A stretch of 64,000 bases of DNA from Staphylococcus haemolyticus (lineage in GTDB: Bacteria; Bacillota; Bacilli; Staphylococcales; Staphylococcaceae): NCBI RefSeq assembly GCF_006094395.1, contig NZ_CP035291.1:1178001-1242000 (forward strand), in the 5' to 3' direction. Made by a program: the position numbers and the translations under genes. Positions 9,913-19,846 of the stretch are shown here, one piece after another. The notes beneath the pieces were generated by a model. That model was given only the letters and a program-made list of their open reading frames with translations, was not told the origin of the DNA and did not search any database. Positions within the stretch are counted from its first letter, which is position 1; every line of letters starts with the position of its first letter.

Positions 9913-11181
9913 ATGTCAGCTGAAAAAATTACTAGAATTAACGATGGATTAAATGTACCTAATGAACCAATTATTCCTTTTATTATTGGTGATGGTATTG
10001 GACCAGATATTTGGAAAGCAGCGAGTCGCGTTATTGATGCAGCTGTTGAAAAAGCATATAACGGCGAAAAACGTATTGAATGGAAAGAAGTACTAGCAGG
10101 TCAAAAAGCTTTTGATGAAACAGGTGAATGGTTACCTCAAGAAACGCTTGACACGATTAAAGAATATTTAATCGCTATTAAGGGACCATTAACTACACCA
10201 ATTGGTGGTGGTATTCGTTCATTAAATGTTGCATTACGTCAAGAATTAGACCTATTTACATGTTTACGTCCAGTTCGTTGGTTCAAAGGTGTCCCTTCAC
10301 CAGTTAAACGTCCACAAGATGTTGATATGGTCATCTTCCGTGAAAATACTGAAGATATTTATGCAGGTATCGAATTTAAAGAAGGTACTGATGAAGTTAA
10401 AAAAATTATTGATTTCTTACAAAATGAAATGGGTGCTACTAACATTCGCTTCCCAGAAACTTCAGGTATTGGTGTGAAACCAGTTTCTAAAGAAGGTACT
10501 GAACGTTTAGTTAGAGCTGCAATTCAGTATGCAATCGATAATAACCGTAAAACTGTTACGCTTGTTCACAAAGGTAATATTATGAAATTCACCGAAGGCG
10601 CATTTAAGCAATGGGGCTATGATGTAGCTCATAATGAATTTGCTGATAAGGTATTTACTTGGCAACAATATGATGAAATTGTTGAAAAAGATGGTAAAGA
10701 TGCAGCAAATCAAGCTCAAGAAAAAGCTGAACAAGATGGAAAAATCATTATTAAAGATTCTATCGCTGACATTTTCTTACAACAAATTTTAACTCGTCCA
10801 GCAGAACATGATGTAGTTGCTACAATGAATCTAAATGGTGACTATATTTCAGATGCTTTAGCAGCTCAAGTGGGCGGAATTGGAATTGCACCTGGTGCAA
10901 ACATTAACTATGAGTCAGGACACGCTATTTTCGAAGCAACACATGGTACTGCACCTAAATATGCTGGTTTAAACAAAGTTAACCCATCTTCTGAATTATT
11001 AAGTTCAGTTCTAATGTTAGAACATTTAGGTTGGCAAGAAGCCGCTGATAAGATTACTGATGCAATTGAAGCTACTATTGCTTCTAAAGTTGTAACTTAT
11101 GATTTTGCTCGTTTAATGGATGGTGCTACTGAAGTATCAACTTCAGAATTCGCTGATGAGTTAATTAAAAACTTAAAGTAA
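9913..11181 (+). CDS. icd: Isocitrate dehydrogenase (NADP-dependent)
   Basis: The enzyme oxidatively decarboxylates isocitrate to 2-oxoglutarate and supplies NADPH. The 422-residue length fits the homodimeric bacterial type. [18 protein letters not shown] near residue 98-115 is the substrate loop with the serine that is phosphorylated in enteric relatives. [14 protein letters not shown] binds isocitrate, and [14 protein letters not shown] with [15 protein letters not shown] form the metal and coenzyme sites; the Lys-Tyr pair in the latter favours NADP. GGAGG lies just before the ATG. It is the second gene of the citZ operon and is followed by a strong terminator. Confidence 0.96.
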   Translation: MSAEKITRINDGLNVPNEPIIPFIIGDGIGPDIWKAASRVIDAAVEKAYNGEKRIEWKEVLAGQKAFDETGEWLPQETLDTIKEYLIAIKGPLTTPIGGGIRSLNVALRQELDLFTCLRPVRWFKGVPSPVKRPQDVDMVIFRENTEDIYAGIEFKEGTDEVKKIIDFLQNEMGATNIRFPETSGIGVKPVSKEGTERLVRAAIQYAIDNNRKTVTLVHKGNIMKFTEGAFKQWGYDVAHNEFADKVFTWQQYDEIVEKDGKDAANQAQEKAEQDGKIIIKDSIADIFLQQILTRPAEHDVVATMNLNGDYISDALAAQVGGIGIAPGANINYESGHAIFEATHGTAPKYAGLNKVNPSSELLSSVLMLEHLGWQEAADKITDAIEATIASKVVTYDFARLMDGATEVSTSEFADELIKNLK

Positions 11182-11305
11182 TTTATTTACACATTAATAT
11201 ATTATAACTTTAAAGAATTAATAGATTGATGATGCATTGCACTAATGTATTAGTTAACACAATAGCGCAAGTTTTAAAGGATTCTCAATCATAGCAATTT
11301 TTAAC

Positions 11306-11350
11306 AAAAGTGGAACATTGAATTTATATTAAATTCTGTTCCGCTTTTTT
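11306..11350 (+). terminator. Terminator of citZ-icd
   Basis: AAAAGTGGAACATTGAATTTA pairs imperfectly with TAAATTCTGTTCCGCTTTT around a short loop, and the stem runs into six T. It resembles the hairpin at 32778-32824. Together with an AT-rich spacer it fills the 369-bp gap before phoP; I see no gene there. Confidence 0.8.
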
Positions 11351-11484
11351 ATTATGAAGTAAAACAAATAACTTTATTTTGTTTATAATTTATTAATAAT
11401 TTTTTAAAAATAATAAAATTAATACTCAATATGTGGAAAATAATCATATGATTGTTAAGATTATGTAAATTTAATATGTTGTAT

Positions 11485-11513
11485 GTTATTTTTGTTTTAA
11501 CTTCCGTTATAAT
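11485..11513 (+). promoter_or_regulatory. Weak promoter candidate of phoPR
   Basis: A perfect TATAAT at 11508-11513 lies 38 bp before the phoP start codon, but only poor -35 matches (GTTATT or TTATTT) lie at the right distance. A poor -35 would fit dependence on an activator such as PhoP itself; that is an inference. Confidence 0.4.
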
Positions 11514-11550
11514 GAAAATGAAATGTTATATTAATTCAGGGAGGCACATT

Positions 11551-12261
11551 ATGTCACAAAAAGTATTAGTGGTTGACGATGAGCAATCAATTGTAACTTT
11601 ACTTAAATATAATCTTGAAACGGCTGGTTACATCGTTGAGGTAGCTTACGATGGTGAAGAAGCTTTGGAAAAGGTGAATGAAATTCAACCAGAACTTGTC
11701 GTTTTAGATGTAATGTTACCTAAAAAAGATGGTATTGAAGTATGTAAAACAATACGTTCTGATAAAAATTTAGTACCTATTTTAATGTTAACTGCAAAAG
11801 ATGATGAGTTTGATCGTGTATTAGGATTAGAATTAGGTGCCGATGATTATATGACAAAACCTTTTTCTCCTAGAGAAGTTGTGGCGAGAGTTAAAGCTAT
11901 CTTGAGAAGATCTAAATTTGCTAGTGAAATTGAAAAAGCAGATGTTGATGATGAGGATATATTGATTGAAAATATTAGAATCAGACCTGAATTCTTTGAG
12001 GTATATAAAGATGATGAATTATTAGAACTCACTCCTAAAGAATTTGAACTATTGTTGTATCTAATAGAAAGACAAGGGCGAGTAATCACTCGAGAACACA
12101 TGTTAAATTCTGTATGGAATTATGAATTCGCAGGCGATTCTCGAATTGTTGATGTTCATATAAGTCATTTAAGAGACAAACTCGAAGAGAATCCGAAACA
12201 ACCTAAATTAATTAAAACTGTTCGTGGACTCGGTTATAAATTAGAGAGACCTAAAGCTTAA
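11551..12261 (+). CDS. phoP: Phosphate response regulator PhoP
   Basis: This is the DNA-binding response regulator of the phosphate-starvation two-component system. Residues 1-120 form the receiver domain with the DDE acidic patch, the phosphoacceptor Asp near 53 in VVLDVMLPKKDG, and the conserved Lys near 102 in MTKPF. The C-terminal OmpR-type winged helix includes LTPKEFELLLYL and VDVHISHLRDKL. I chose the ATG at 11551 (product MSQKVLVVDDEQ, 236 residues) because GGGAGG precedes it; an in-frame extension to 11452 runs upstream of the promoter -10. Its stop codon shares one base with the phoR start. Confidence 0.95.
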   Translation: MSQKVLVVDDEQSIVTLLKYNLETAGYIVEVAYDGEEALEKVNEIQPELVVLDVMLPKKDGIEVCKTIRSDKNLVPILMLTAKDDEFDRVLGLELGADDYMTKPFSPREVVARVKAILRRSKFASEIEKADVDDEDILIENIRIRPEFFEVYKDDELLELTPKEFELLLYLIERQGRVITREHMLNSVWNYEFAGDSRIVDVHISHLRDKLEENPKQPKLIKTVRGLGYKLERPKA

Positions 12262-13958
12262 TGCTTAAATTTCATCATAGATTATTATTGCTATTAAGCA
12301 CAATTACTATAATCAGTTTTATTGGTTTAGGCGTCATTATTCATCATACAATTTATCAAATATTATCAACAGCTCAGGTTACAGAACTCAAACATGTATC
12401 TGAAAATTTTTTGAAATTAAACAAGCAAAATGAGAATAATGAAATTAAAAATATTTCAGCTAATCAAAATTTAATTGTTAGAATTTCTGAAAATGGTAAA
12501 GTGATATACCAAACTGGTAACCAAAATAAAATAAATGATAACATTGATAATGAAGCTAATCCATCAAATATCATTTATAAAAGAGAAAATGGTCAGGTTA
12601 GATATACATTTAAAACAACTGTCAATGACAAAACGATATACATAAGTGGGATGAATACTGAGATTCTTGAATTACAGAAGAGTATGTGGAAGTATTTATC
12701 TTTAATAGGAATTATTGTTCTTTTAGCGATTTATTTAGCTGTTAGAAGTATCAATCGTACATATATTAGACCGATTAATGAAGTGACTTATGCTACCTCG
12801 TTAATTGCTGATGGATACTATCATGTTAGAGTACCTGAAAGCAATGTTAAGGAGACAAAAGCGCTATTTGTCACGACTAACGATCTTGCAAGACGGTTAC
12901 AAAAGCTTAATAATAAACAAAAAATGCAATCAAATCGATTAAAAACAACATTAGAAAATATACCAAGTTCAGTATTAATGATTGACAAACATGGTGAAAT
13001 TGTTGTGGCCAATCATGCATACTATGAGTTGTTTAGGCCAAACGGTAAGGTTGAAAATAAAAACTATACATCATATTTAGATCCTAAAATTCAACAATTA
13101 ATTCTAGAAAGTTTCAAAACTGAAAAGCCACTATATGATCAGATAGAAATTTTATTAAATAATGTTCATCATAAATATTTCGATTTGTCATGTGTTCCAA
13201 TACTAAGTAAATCTAAGAAAAAGTTACAAGGTATGGTTGTAGTAATGCATGACATTACAAATTTGAAAAAATTGGAAAACTTGCGTCGGGAGTTTGTTGC
13301 AAATGTATCTCATGAGCTTAAAACACCTATTACATCTATTAAAGGCTTCGCTGAAACACTCATAGAAGGTGCGAAAAACGATGAAGAATCACTTGATATG
13401 TTCTTAAATATTATTTTAAAAGAATCTAATCGTATTGAGTCACTCGTTATGGATTTATTGGATTTATCACATATCGAACAACAAACAGAGATAGAAACAG
13501 CATTTATGAATTTATCAGAGCTTGCTTACACAACTATTGATAACTTACAAAACCAGGCAAGATATAAAGATATTAAAATAGTATCCGAAATAGAAAAAGA
13601 TGTCATTATAGAAGCACATGAAAACAAAATTGCACAAGTCATTACTAATTTACTATCAAATGCAATTAATTATTCACTTGAGAATAATGAGGTTATTGTA
13701 AGAGTGTATAGAGAAGGACATGAAGTAAATTTAGAAATACAAGACTTTGGTATTGGAATAGATAAAAGTGATCAAAAGCATATTTTTGAAAGATTTTATC
13801 GGGTGGATAAAGCAAGAAGTAGAGATTCAGGTGGTACAGGTTTAGGTTTATCTATAACAAAACATATAGTGGAGGCACACCATGGAACGATTAATGTCGA
13901 AAGCAATATTGGTGAGGGCTCGCTATTTAAAGTTTCATTTTTAGATGAAAAAGAATGA
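12261..13958 (+). CDS. phoR: Phosphate sensor histidine kinase PhoR
   Basis: This membrane kinase phosphorylates PhoP when phosphate is scarce. The 565-residue protein has two membrane segments (about 5-28 and 142-160) around an extracytoplasmic loop. A HAMP region, a PAS domain (about 230-330), the HisKA site FVANVSHELKTP with phosphoacceptor His351 and a HATPase domain with NLLSNAINYS and GTGLGLSI follow. The start ATG overlaps the last base of the phoP stop, so translation is coupled. The external loop between the membrane segments is Asn-rich (NENNEIKN, NQNKINDNIDNE), which probably marks a fast-evolving sensor region. Confidence 0.94.
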   Translation: MLKFHHRLLLLLSTITIISFIGLGVIIHHTIYQILSTAQVTELKHVSENFLKLNKQNENNEIKNISANQNLIVRISENGKVIYQTGNQNKINDNIDNEANPSNIIYKRENGQVRYTFKTTVNDKTIYISGMNTEILELQKSMWKYLSLIGIIVLLAIYLAVRSINRTYIRPINEVTYATSLIADGYYHVRVPESNVKETKALFVTTNDLARRLQKLNNKQKMQSNRLKTTLENIPSSVLMIDKHGEIVVANHAYYELFRPNGKVENKNYTSYLDPKIQQLILESFKTEKPLYDQIEILLNNVHHKYFDLSCVPILSKSKKKLQGMVVVMHDITNLKKLENLRREFVANVSHELKTPITSIKGFAETLIEGAKNDEESLDMFLNIILKESNRIESLVMDLLDLSHIEQQTEIETAFMNLSELAYTTIDNLQNQARYKDIKIVSEIEKDVIIEAHENKIAQVITNLLSNAINYSLENNEVIVRVYREGHEVNLEIQDFGIGIDKSDQKHIFERFYRVDKARSRDSGGTGLGLSITKHIVEAHHGTINVESNIGEGSLFKVSFLDEKE

Positions 13959-14035
13959 TATCGTTCAATAAAGAATGACTATAATATCGCGGTACAAGAA
14001 CTTTTATTTTGATTAGTAATTAATACAATTATTTT

Positions 14036-14093
14036 AAGGCCTTTCGTATACTTGCACCAAAAATTTGGTTGAGGATATGAAAGCCCTTTTTTT
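14036..14093 (+). terminator. Terminator of phoPR
   Basis: GGCCTTTCGTATAC pairs imperfectly with GATATGAAAGCCC around a 22-base loop, followed by seven T. Confidence 0.65.
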
Positions 14094-14201
14094 ATTTAAA
14101 TAAGTAATGGAGAGTGTGAAAAGTTTTTGTATAAACCATACATTCGTTATGGTTCAGGTTATATGCTAAAATATAATAAAATCACTCTGGAGGTATACGC
14201 A

Positions 14202-16832
14202 TTGAATAAATTAGTTTTAATTGATGGTAATAGTTTAAGTTTTAGAGCATTTTATGCATTACCACTACTTTCTAACAAAGCAGGAATACATACGAATGCA
14301 GTATACGGTTTTGCTATGTTATTGGAAAAGATTATGAGAGAAGAACAACCATCGCACTTTTTAGTTGCGTTTGACGCCGGCAAAACAACATTTAGACATT
14401 CAAAATATAGTGAATATAAAGGCGGAAGACAAAGTACACCACCTGAGTTAAGCGAACAGTTCCCATACATTCGACAATTATTAGATACTTACCATATCAA
14501 ACACTATGAGTTAGAAAATTATGAAGCTGACGATATTATAGGCACATTAAGTAAAGAAGCTAATGACCAAGGGTTTGAAACGATTATAGTTACTGGGGAT
14601 CGAGATTTAACACAGTTAGCAACTGATAATGTTACTATTTATTACACAAAGAAAGGTGTAACAGATGTTGATCATTATACGCCAGAATTCATTGCTGAAA
14701 AATATGATGGACTTAATCCCAATCAAATTATAGATATGAAAGGACTAATGGGGGATGCATCTGATAACATCCCTGGCGTTGCTGGTGTAGGCGAAAAGAC
14801 AGCTATCAAGCTATTGAAACAATTTAATACAGTTGAAGGTGTTTATGACAATATAGATTCAGTCTCTGGAAAAAAATTAAAAGAAAAACTCGAAAATAGT
14901 CGTGAAGACGCATTCATGAGTAAAGACTTAGCAACGATTAATAAAAATAGTCCAATTGAAGTAACATTACAAGACACTGTGTTAAAAAATCAAGATGATA
15001 ATAAAGATAAAATTGAATTATTCAAAAAGTTAGAATTCAAACAATTATTATCTGATATAGATAGTAATAATACTGAAGAGAAACACGAAGATAAAGTCAT
15101 TGAAGTGAGTAATGATTTTAACAACATAAATTTTAAAGAATTAAAAGAAGCTGTGATTCACATCGAAGTAGATGGTACCAATTACTTACAGGATACAATT
15201 TTAAAATTTGGATTTTATGATGGAGTGGACCATGTTGTAATAGCTTCCGATCAACTAAAGGAATATCCTGAATTGATTAAATGGCTAGAGAATGAGACTA
15301 CAGAAAAAATTGTTTATGATGCTAAAAAAACATACGTTGTTGCGCATAGATTAGATATAGATATAAAAAATATTGTATTTGATGTTATGTTAGCAAGTTA
15401 TATTATCGATCCATCAAGAACGATAGATGATGTAAACTCTGTAGTAAGTAATTATAATCAAAATTTTGTCCAAGATGATATTTCAATTTATGGAAAAGGG
15501 AAAAAGAGACATGTCCCAGAAGACACAATATTAAATAAGCATATTGCTTCAATCACAGAGGCAATTTATGCCTGCAAACCTGAAATGGTTGCTGAATTAG
15601 AATCGCACCAACAAATTGATCTATTGTTGAATTTAGAACTTCCACTTGCACGTATCTTAAGTGAAATGGAAGAAACAGGAATTTATACGGATATTAATGA
15701 CTTAAGACAAATGCAGTCAGAAATCCAAGGAAAATTAGATTTACTAATAAGTAATATTCACGAAGCGGCTGGGGAAGAATTTAACATTAACTCTCCTAAA
15801 CAATTAGGTGTAGTATTATTTGAAACGCTAGAACTACCAGTCATTAAAAAAACAAAAACTGGATATTCTACTGCAGTTGATGTGTTGGAGCAATTACAAG
15901 GTCAACACCCAATAATTGACTATATACTTGAATATCGTCAATTATCAAAATTACAATCCACTTATGTAGAGGGATTACAAAAAGTCATAAGTAAAGATAA
16001 CAGAATTCATACTCGCTTCAATCAAACATTAGCGCAAACTGGTCGTTTATCAAGTGTAGATCCTAATTTACAAAATATACCAGTCCGTCTTGAAGAAGGA
16101 CGTAAGATTAGAAAAGCTTTTAAGCCTACTTCAAATGATAGTGTGATATTATCAGCTGACTACTCTCAAATTGAATTACGTGTACTCGCTCATATTACCC
16201 AAGATGAAAGTATGAAAGAAGCATTTATCAATGAAAAAGATGTTCATACTGCTACTGCGATGAAAGTATTTGATGTAGAAGCGAATGAAGTTAACGCTTT
16301 AATGCGAAGACAGGCTAAAGCTGTTAACTTTGGAATAGTGTATGGTATTAGTGATTATGGTTTGAGCCAGAGCTTAAACATTACTCGAAAAAAAGCAAAA
16401 GCATTTATAGATGATTATTTGGCAAGTTTTCCAGGTGTAAAACAATACATGTCTGATATTGTTAAAGATGCGAAAGCAGATGGATATGTTGAAACATTAT
16501 TGCACCGTCGCAGATATATACCAGATATTAATAGTAGGAACTTTAATTTGAGAGGTTTTGCTGAACGTACGGCAATGAATACTCCAATACAGGGTAGTGC
16601 AGCAGATATTATTAAATTAGCAATGGTAGAATTTGATAGACAAATTAAACAAACGTCTTATCATGCTCAGTTATTACTACAAGTACATGATGAATTAATT
16701 TTCGAAGTACCTGCCAATGAAGTTGAAGATTTTAGTTTATTTGTTGAGGAAATTATGGAACACGCATTACAATTAGATGTGCCGTTAAAAGTAGATTCTA
16801 ACTATGGATCTACATGGTATGATGCAAAATAG
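14202..16832 (+). CDS. polA: DNA polymerase I
   Basis: The enzyme fills gaps and removes RNA primers during replication and repair. The 876-residue protein has the N-terminal 5'-3' exonuclease (1-290, with NYEADDIIGTL and GLMGDASDNIPG), a degenerate 3'-5' exonuclease-like domain, and the family A polymerase with DYSQIELRVLAH near 653 and VHDELIFEV near 829. The proofreading domain has IHIEVDG where active enzymes have the DTE metal ligands, so it is predicted inactive as in Bacillus. I chose TTG at 14202, which follows CTGGAGG by 8 bases and gives MNKLVLIDGNSLSFRAF; longer forms start in the untranslated region. mutM follows after 15 bp. Confidence 0.95.
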   Translation: MNKLVLIDGNSLSFRAFYALPLLSNKAGIHTNAVYGFAMLLEKIMREEQPSHFLVAFDAGKTTFRHSKYSEYKGGRQSTPPELSEQFPYIRQLLDTYHIKHYELENYEADDIIGTLSKEANDQGFETIIVTGDRDLTQLATDNVTIYYTKKGVTDVDHYTPEFIAEKYDGLNPNQIIDMKGLMGDASDNIPGVAGVGEKTAIKLLKQFNTVEGVYDNIDSVSGKKLKEKLENSREDAFMSKDLATINKNSPIEVTLQDTVLKNQDDNKDKIELFKKLEFKQLLSDIDSNNTEEKHEDKVIEVSNDFNNINFKELKEAVIHIEVDGTNYLQDTILKFGFYDGVDHVVIASDQLKEYPELIKWLENETTEKIVYDAKKTYVVAHRLDIDIKNIVFDVMLASYIIDPSRTIDDVNSVVSNYNQNFVQDDISIYGKGKKRHVPEDTILNKHIASITEAIYACKPEMVAELESHQQIDLLLNLELPLARILSEMEETGIYTDINDLRQMQSEIQGKLDLLISNIHEAAGEEFNINSPKQLGVVLFETLELPVIKKTKTGYSTAVDVLEQLQGQHPIIDYILEYRQLSKLQSTYVEGLQKVISKDNRIHTRFNQTLAQTGRLSSVDPNLQNIPVRLEEGRKIRKAFKPTSNDSVILSADYSQIELRVLAHITQDESMKEAFINEKDVHTATAMKVFDVEANEVNALMRRQAKAVNFGIVYGISDYGLSQSLNITRKKAKAFIDDYLASFPGVKQYMSDIVKDAKADGYVETLLHRRRYIPDINSRNFNLRGFAERTAMNTPIQGSAADIIKLAMVEFDRQIKQTSYHAQLLLQVHDELIFEVPANEVEDFSLFVEEIMEHALQLDVPLKVDSNYGSTWYDAK

Positions 16833-16847
16833 AAAGAGGAATTAGAA

Positions 16848-17720
16848 ATGCCAGAATTACCAGAGGTTGAACACGTTAAAAGGGGTATAGAGCCTTATAT
16901 ATTGAATGCAACTATTAAAAGTGTGACATTTTCAAACAAAGTTATTGAGGGCAAACAACAAGGAAAAGAGACAATTATTAAAGGAATTAATTTGGATGGT
17001 TTCAGATTGAATAGTGAAAGTTTTAAAATAAAATCCATTGATAGAAGAAGTAAATATATTGTCTTCACTATTGAAAAAAATAACAACCAGCGTATTATAT
17101 TAAGTCATTTAGGTATGGCAGGCGGATTTTTTATTGTCGATAAATTATCAGATATTAGTACACCTAATTATCGAAAACATTGGCATGTCGTGTTTCATTT
17201 AGATAATGGTAAACAACTCGTTTATTCTGATATTAGACGATTTGGTGAACTAAGAAATCTGGCTACTTATAATGATTATCCAGCTTTTCTTGAAATTGCG
17301 CCTGAACCGTTTGATGACAATGCATTAAACTATTTTTTAGACCGGATTAAACTTAAGAAATACCAAAACAAACCTATTAAACAAATGTTGCTTGATCATA
17401 AAATGATAGCAGGTTGTGGAAATATTTATGCATGTGAAGCGTTATTTAGAGCAGGCGTTTTACCTGAGAGGAAAGTAAAAGATGTATCTAATCAAGAACG
17501 ACAAATGTTATTTTATTATGTTCAAGAAGTATTAAATGAGGGTATAAATAATGGCGGTACTAGCATTTCTGATTATCGTCATGCTGATGGCAAGACAGGA
17601 GAAATGCAATTACACTTAAATGTATATAAACAAAAGACATGTAAAATATGTGGTCATGACATTGAGCAAAAAGTCATTGCATCGCGAAATAGTCATTTTT
17701 GTCCACATTGTCAGAAATAA
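16848..17720 (+). CDS. mutM: Formamidopyrimidine-DNA glycosylase
   Basis: MutM (Fpg) removes 8-oxoguanine and other oxidised purines and cuts the strand by beta-delta elimination. The 290-residue protein begins with the catalytic PELPEV, whose proline is the N-terminal nucleophile after Met removal. It has the helix-two-turn-helix with GCGNIYACEALF, and a C-terminal zinc finger of CKICG and HFCPHC. It sits between polA and coaE in a tight cluster; polA-mutM-coaE is a usual staphylococcal repair-linked operon. Confidence 0.96.
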   Translation: MPELPEVEHVKRGIEPYILNATIKSVTFSNKVIEGKQQGKETIIKGINLDGFRLNSESFKIKSIDRRSKYIVFTIEKNNNQRIILSHLGMAGGFFIVDKLSDISTPNYRKHWHVVFHLDNGKQLVYSDIRRFGELRNLATYNDYPAFLEIAPEPFDDNALNYFLDRIKLKKYQNKPIKQMLLDHKMIAGCGNIYACEALFRAGVLPERKVKDVSNQERQMLFYYVQEVLNEGINNGGTSISDYRHADGKTGEMQLHLNVYKQKTCKICGHDIEQKVIASRNSHFCPHCQK

Positions 17721-17736
17721 AGGTGAGTGAATATTT

Positions 17737-18345
17737 ATGCCAAAAGTTATTGGATTAACAGGTGGTATTGCCACTGGAAAGTCAACGGTTTCTGAGTTAT
17801 TAACAGCATTTGGTTTTAAAGTTGTAGATGCTGATATAGCTGCAAGAAAAGCTGTTGCAAAAGGAACTAAAGGTTTAGAACAAGTTAGAGCAGCTTTTGG
17901 TGATAGTGCTATCACTGAGGAAGGTGAAATGGATCGCAAATATGTAGGTGAAATTGTTTTTAATCACCCAGAGAAACGTTTAGAGTTAAATGATATTGTG
18001 CATCCTATAGTTAGAGAGATAATGGAAGAAGAAAAGCAATCATATCTTAATCAAGGTTATGATGTCATTATGGATATTCCACTTCTTTTTGAAAATGAAT
18101 TACAAAATACAGTTGATGAAGTATGGTTAGTATACACGTCTGAAAGTATTCAAATTGAGAGGTTGATGGAGCGAAATCAATTGTCACTAGAGGATGCGAA
18201 AGCGCGCGTTTATAGTCAAATATCAATAGATAAAAAGAGTAGAATGGCAGACCATGTTATAGATAACTTAGGAGATAAGTTGGAACTGAAACAAAACTTA
18301 GAACAGCTATTGACTGATAAAGGTTTTATTAACAAAGAAAGATAA
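17737..18345 (+). CDS. coaE: Dephospho-CoA kinase
   Basis: CoaE phosphorylates the ribose 3'-hydroxyl of dephospho-CoA in the last step of coenzyme A synthesis. The 202-residue protein has the P-loop GGIATGKS at residues 9-16, the [10 protein letters not shown] segment that contacts substrate, and the VHPIVRE and DIPLLFE motifs of the family. GGTGAGTG precedes the ATG by 8 bases. It ends the polA-mutM-coaE operon and is followed by a clear terminator. Confidence 0.95.
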   Translation: MPKVIGLTGGIATGKSTVSELLTAFGFKVVDADIAARKAVAKGTKGLEQVRAAFGDSAITEEGEMDRKYVGEIVFNHPEKRLELNDIVHPIVREIMEEEKQSYLNQGYDVIMDIPLLFENELQNTVDEVWLVYTSESIQIERLMERNQLSLEDAKARVYSQISIDKKSRMADHVIDNLGDKLELKQNLEQLLTDKGFINKER

Positions 18346-18373
18346 AATTTGCTTAAGCAATTATTTATGCTTC

Positions 18374-18438
18374 GGCTCTAATAGATGAATGATGTAAATG
18401 TTAAATTTTACATAGATAAGTCTATTAGAGCTTTTTTT
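18374..18438 (+). terminator. Terminator of polA-mutM-coaE
   Basis: GCTCTAATAGA and TCTATTAGAGC form a stem, extended inward by further pairing of ATGTAAA with TTTACAT, and are followed by seven T. Confidence 0.8.
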
Positions 18439-18480
18439 GTTAACCAAATATTGTCGATTAAAAAATTTTTTAAAATTAAT

Positions 18481-18494
18481 GGAAAACGCTTTCA
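18481..18494 (+). promoter_or_regulatory. cre (CcpA) site upstream of gapB
   Basis: GGAAAACGCTTTCA differs from the strong cre form TGAAAACGCTTTCA only in the first base. It lies 72 bp before the gapB start codon. Glucose repression of gapB through CcpA fits its gluconeogenic role and published work in S. aureus. Confidence 0.7.
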
Positions 18495-18505
18495 AATTTA
18501 AATTA

Positions 18506-18539
18506 ATATGTTACACTATTTTTATAAAGTATAACATAT
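18506..18539. promoter_or_regulatory. Inverted repeat in the gapB leader
   Basis: ATATGTTACAC (18506-18516) and GTATAACATAT (18529-18539) are reverse complements except at one base, with a 12-base AT-only loop. The position, between the cre and the ribosome site, suits a repressor operator or an mRNA hairpin. I do not recognise the binding protein. Confidence 0.5.
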
Positions 18540-18565
18540 AAACAAACAATCAAGGGGTGCTTTAA

Positions 18566-19591
18566 ATGTCAACAAATATTGCAATTAATGGTATGGGTAG
18601 AATAGGTAGAATGGTGTTAAGAATCGCATTACATAAAGAAGATTTAAACGTTGTAGCGATTAACGCAAGCTATCCACCTGAAACAATTGCGCATCTAATA
18701 AATTACGATACTACTCATGGTAGATTTGATAAAAAAGTTGAACCAATTGAGAACGGTATCCGTGTCGATGGACAAGATATTAAACTTGTTTCTGACCGTA
18801 ACCCTGAAAATTTACCTTGGAAAGACTTAGACATTGATATTGTAATTGAAGCTACAGGTAAATTTAACCATGGCGATAAAGCAATTGGCCATATTAATGC
18901 AGGTGCTAAAAAAGTATTACTAACTGGTCCTTCTAAGGGTGGCCATGTACAAATGGTGGTTAAAGGGGTAAATGATAACCAATTAGATGTAGATACATAT
19001 GACATTTTTAGTAATGCATCTTGTACAACTAACTGTATTGGTCCGGTAGCAAAAGTGCTTAATGATAAATTTGGCATCGTTAACGGTCTTATGACAACAG
19101 TACATGCGATTACTAACGATCAAAATAATATTGATAATCCGCATAAAGATTTACGTCGTGCACGTTCATGTAATGAAAGTATTATTCCAACTTCAACTGG
19201 CGCAGCTAAAGCTTTAAAAGAAGTACTTCCAGAATTAGAAGGTAAATTGCATGGCTTAGCTTTACGTGTGCCAACTAATAACGTGTCACTTGTAGACTTA
19301 GTTGTAGATTTAAAAGAAGATGTTACAGCTGAACAAGTCAATGACGCATTCAGAAATGCTGGACTAGATGGTATTCTCGATGTAGAAGACGAGCCACTAG
19401 TATCAATGGACTTCAATACAAATCCTAATTCAGCAGTTATTGACGCTCAAAACACAATTGTGATGGATGATAATAAAGTAAAAGTGATTGCATGGTATGA
19501 TAATGAGTGGGGTTACTCAAATAGAGTAGTTGAAGTTGCTCAACAAATTGCTAAATTAATTGGCTCTGAAAATGTTGCAACGGCTAAATAA
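18566..19591 (+). CDS. gapB: Glyceraldehyde-3-phosphate dehydrogenase, gluconeogenic type
   Basis: GapB works mainly in the gluconeogenic direction, turning 1,3-bisphosphoglycerate into glyceraldehyde 3-phosphate with NADPH. The 341-residue protein has the N-terminal GMGRIGRM dinucleotide loop, the catalytic Cys153 in NASCTTNCIGP, and the C-terminal WYDNEWGYSNRVV. The segment NASYPPETIAH replaces the acidic residue that selects NAD in glycolytic GapA, in line with NADP preference. It is a single-gene unit between coaE and nrdR with a cre in front. Assignment to GapB rather than GapA rests on locus and sequence type. Confidence 0.93.
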   Translation: MSTNIAINGMGRIGRMVLRIALHKEDLNVVAINASYPPETIAHLINYDTTHGRFDKKVEPIENGIRVDGQDIKLVSDRNPENLPWKDLDIDIVIEATGKFNHGDKAIGHINAGAKKVLLTGPSKGGHVQMVVKGVNDNQLDVDTYDIFSNASCTTNCIGPVAKVLNDKFGIVNGLMTTVHAITNDQNNIDNPHKDLRRARSCNESIIPTSTGAAKALKEVLPELEGKLHGLALRVPTNNVSLVDLVVDLKEDVTAEQVNDAFRNAGLDGILDVEDEPLVSMDFNTNPNSAVIDAQNTIVMDDNKVKVIAWYDNEWGYSNRVVEVAQQIAKLIGSENVATAK

Positions 19592-19613
19592 TAAGATATC
19601 ACTATAAATTAAA

Positions 19614-19667
19614 ACGAGACTGTTAAATCTTTTGACTAAGATTTGATAGTCTCGTATTTTATTTTTA
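19614..19667 (+). terminator. Terminator of gapB
   Basis: ACGAGACTGTTAAATCTT and AAGATTTGATAGTCTCGT form an 18-base stem with one mismatch around a 6-base loop; a T-rich tail follows. Confidence 0.85.
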
Positions 19668-19788
19668 TGTGATTTTGTATTAAAACTTTCACGCATTCTT
19701 GTCATTAAAGAAATATATTATGCATAAAACTAGATTTTTATTAAGATACTTTTGTTTTAGTTTAATTTAAATGAGAATTAGACTTCTT

Positions 19789-19815
19789 TTGTCAAGAATG
19801 CTTTTATAGTATAAT
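19789..19815 (+). promoter_or_regulatory. Promoter candidate of nrdR-dnaB-dnaI
   Basis: TTGTCA (19789-19794) and TATAAT (19810-19815) match the hexamers well but have a short 15-bp spacer. The nrdR start codon is 32 bp downstream of the -10. Confidence 0.5.
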
Positions 19816-19846
19816 GAATCATAATCTATTCAAGAGGGTGAAAGAT

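Noticed and set aside
14127..14201. Longer N terminus of polA
   Set aside because: The extra 25 residues are unlike any PolA and end at a clear ribosome site followed by TTG and the conserved MNKLVLIDG.
17616..17939. 107-codon antisense frame spanning the mutM-coaE junction
   Set aside because: It overlaps two well-supported genes on the other strand and has no own signals.
18715..19416. Two antisense frames opposite gapB (120 and 98 codons)
   Set aside because: They mirror the gapB reading frame, have no ribosome site or promoter and show no recognisable domain.
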